Position numbers and translations under genes: made by a program. The notes under the pieces were generated by a model. That model was given only the letters and a program-made list of their open reading frames with translations. It did no database searches and had not been told where the DNA came from. Shown here one piece after another: positions 42,880 through 42,927 of a stretch of DNA of 42,927 bases; position 1 is the first letter of the stretch; every line of letters starts with the position of its first letter. The DNA comes from Propionibacteriaceae bacterium (GTDB taxonomy: Bacteria; Actinomycetota; Actinomycetes; Propionibacteriales; Propionibacteriaceae): assembly GCA_020846255.1 (NCBI GenBank), contig JADLEH010000104.1, positions 1-42,927 on the forward strand. Reading direction: 5' to 3'.

Positions 42880-42927
42880 GCGCTGCGACATTCTCGCACC
42901 AGCCGCGCGCCCGGCCAAAACCGGAGG

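Noticed and set aside
1-42927. CRISPR arrays, prophage, transposases, toxin-antitoxin or restriction systems
   Set aside because: No spaced direct-repeat array, transposase, integrase, or defence-gene motif was recognised on either strand.

Overview
The window is a GC-rich actinobacterial chromosome segment, probably Propionibacteriales-like judging by gene content and codon use. It has about 38 protein genes I can support and one tRNA-Ala. The left third (about 0.3-12 kb) is a LacI-regulated catabolic island: an ABC oligosaccharide importer, a cytosolic type-B carboxylesterase, an aldehyde dehydrogenase and a crotonase-fold protein. A LacI repressor lies next to a divergent GH51 alpha-L-arabinofuranosidase and a CoA-acylating semialdehyde dehydrogenase. 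Near-identical palindromic operators (TACAACGTTGTA) lie upstream of both transcription units. The gene set suggests uptake and intracellular processing of an ester-decorated, possibly feruloylated, arabino-oligosaccharide; this is inference. The centre holds a GH25 lysozyme-like protein, a NYN/OST-HTH protein, and a stress module. That module has CsbD and GPGG small proteins behind a SigB/SigF-type promoter, a single-chain histidine kinase-receiver-PAS-ANTAR protein, and a SigB/F-like sigma factor. It is followed by a P-type ATPase, Dps, cobT/cobS/cobU, glutaminase and LDH. The right part has a TetR / MMPL / YhgE-Pip operon in which the MMPL carries a C-terminal ABC-ATPase-like domain without a Walker A motif, then an acyltransferase, a degenerate LCP-like protein, a DLW-39-like microprotein and tRNA-Ala(TGC). 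All calls come from reading the sequence; no database searches were run.
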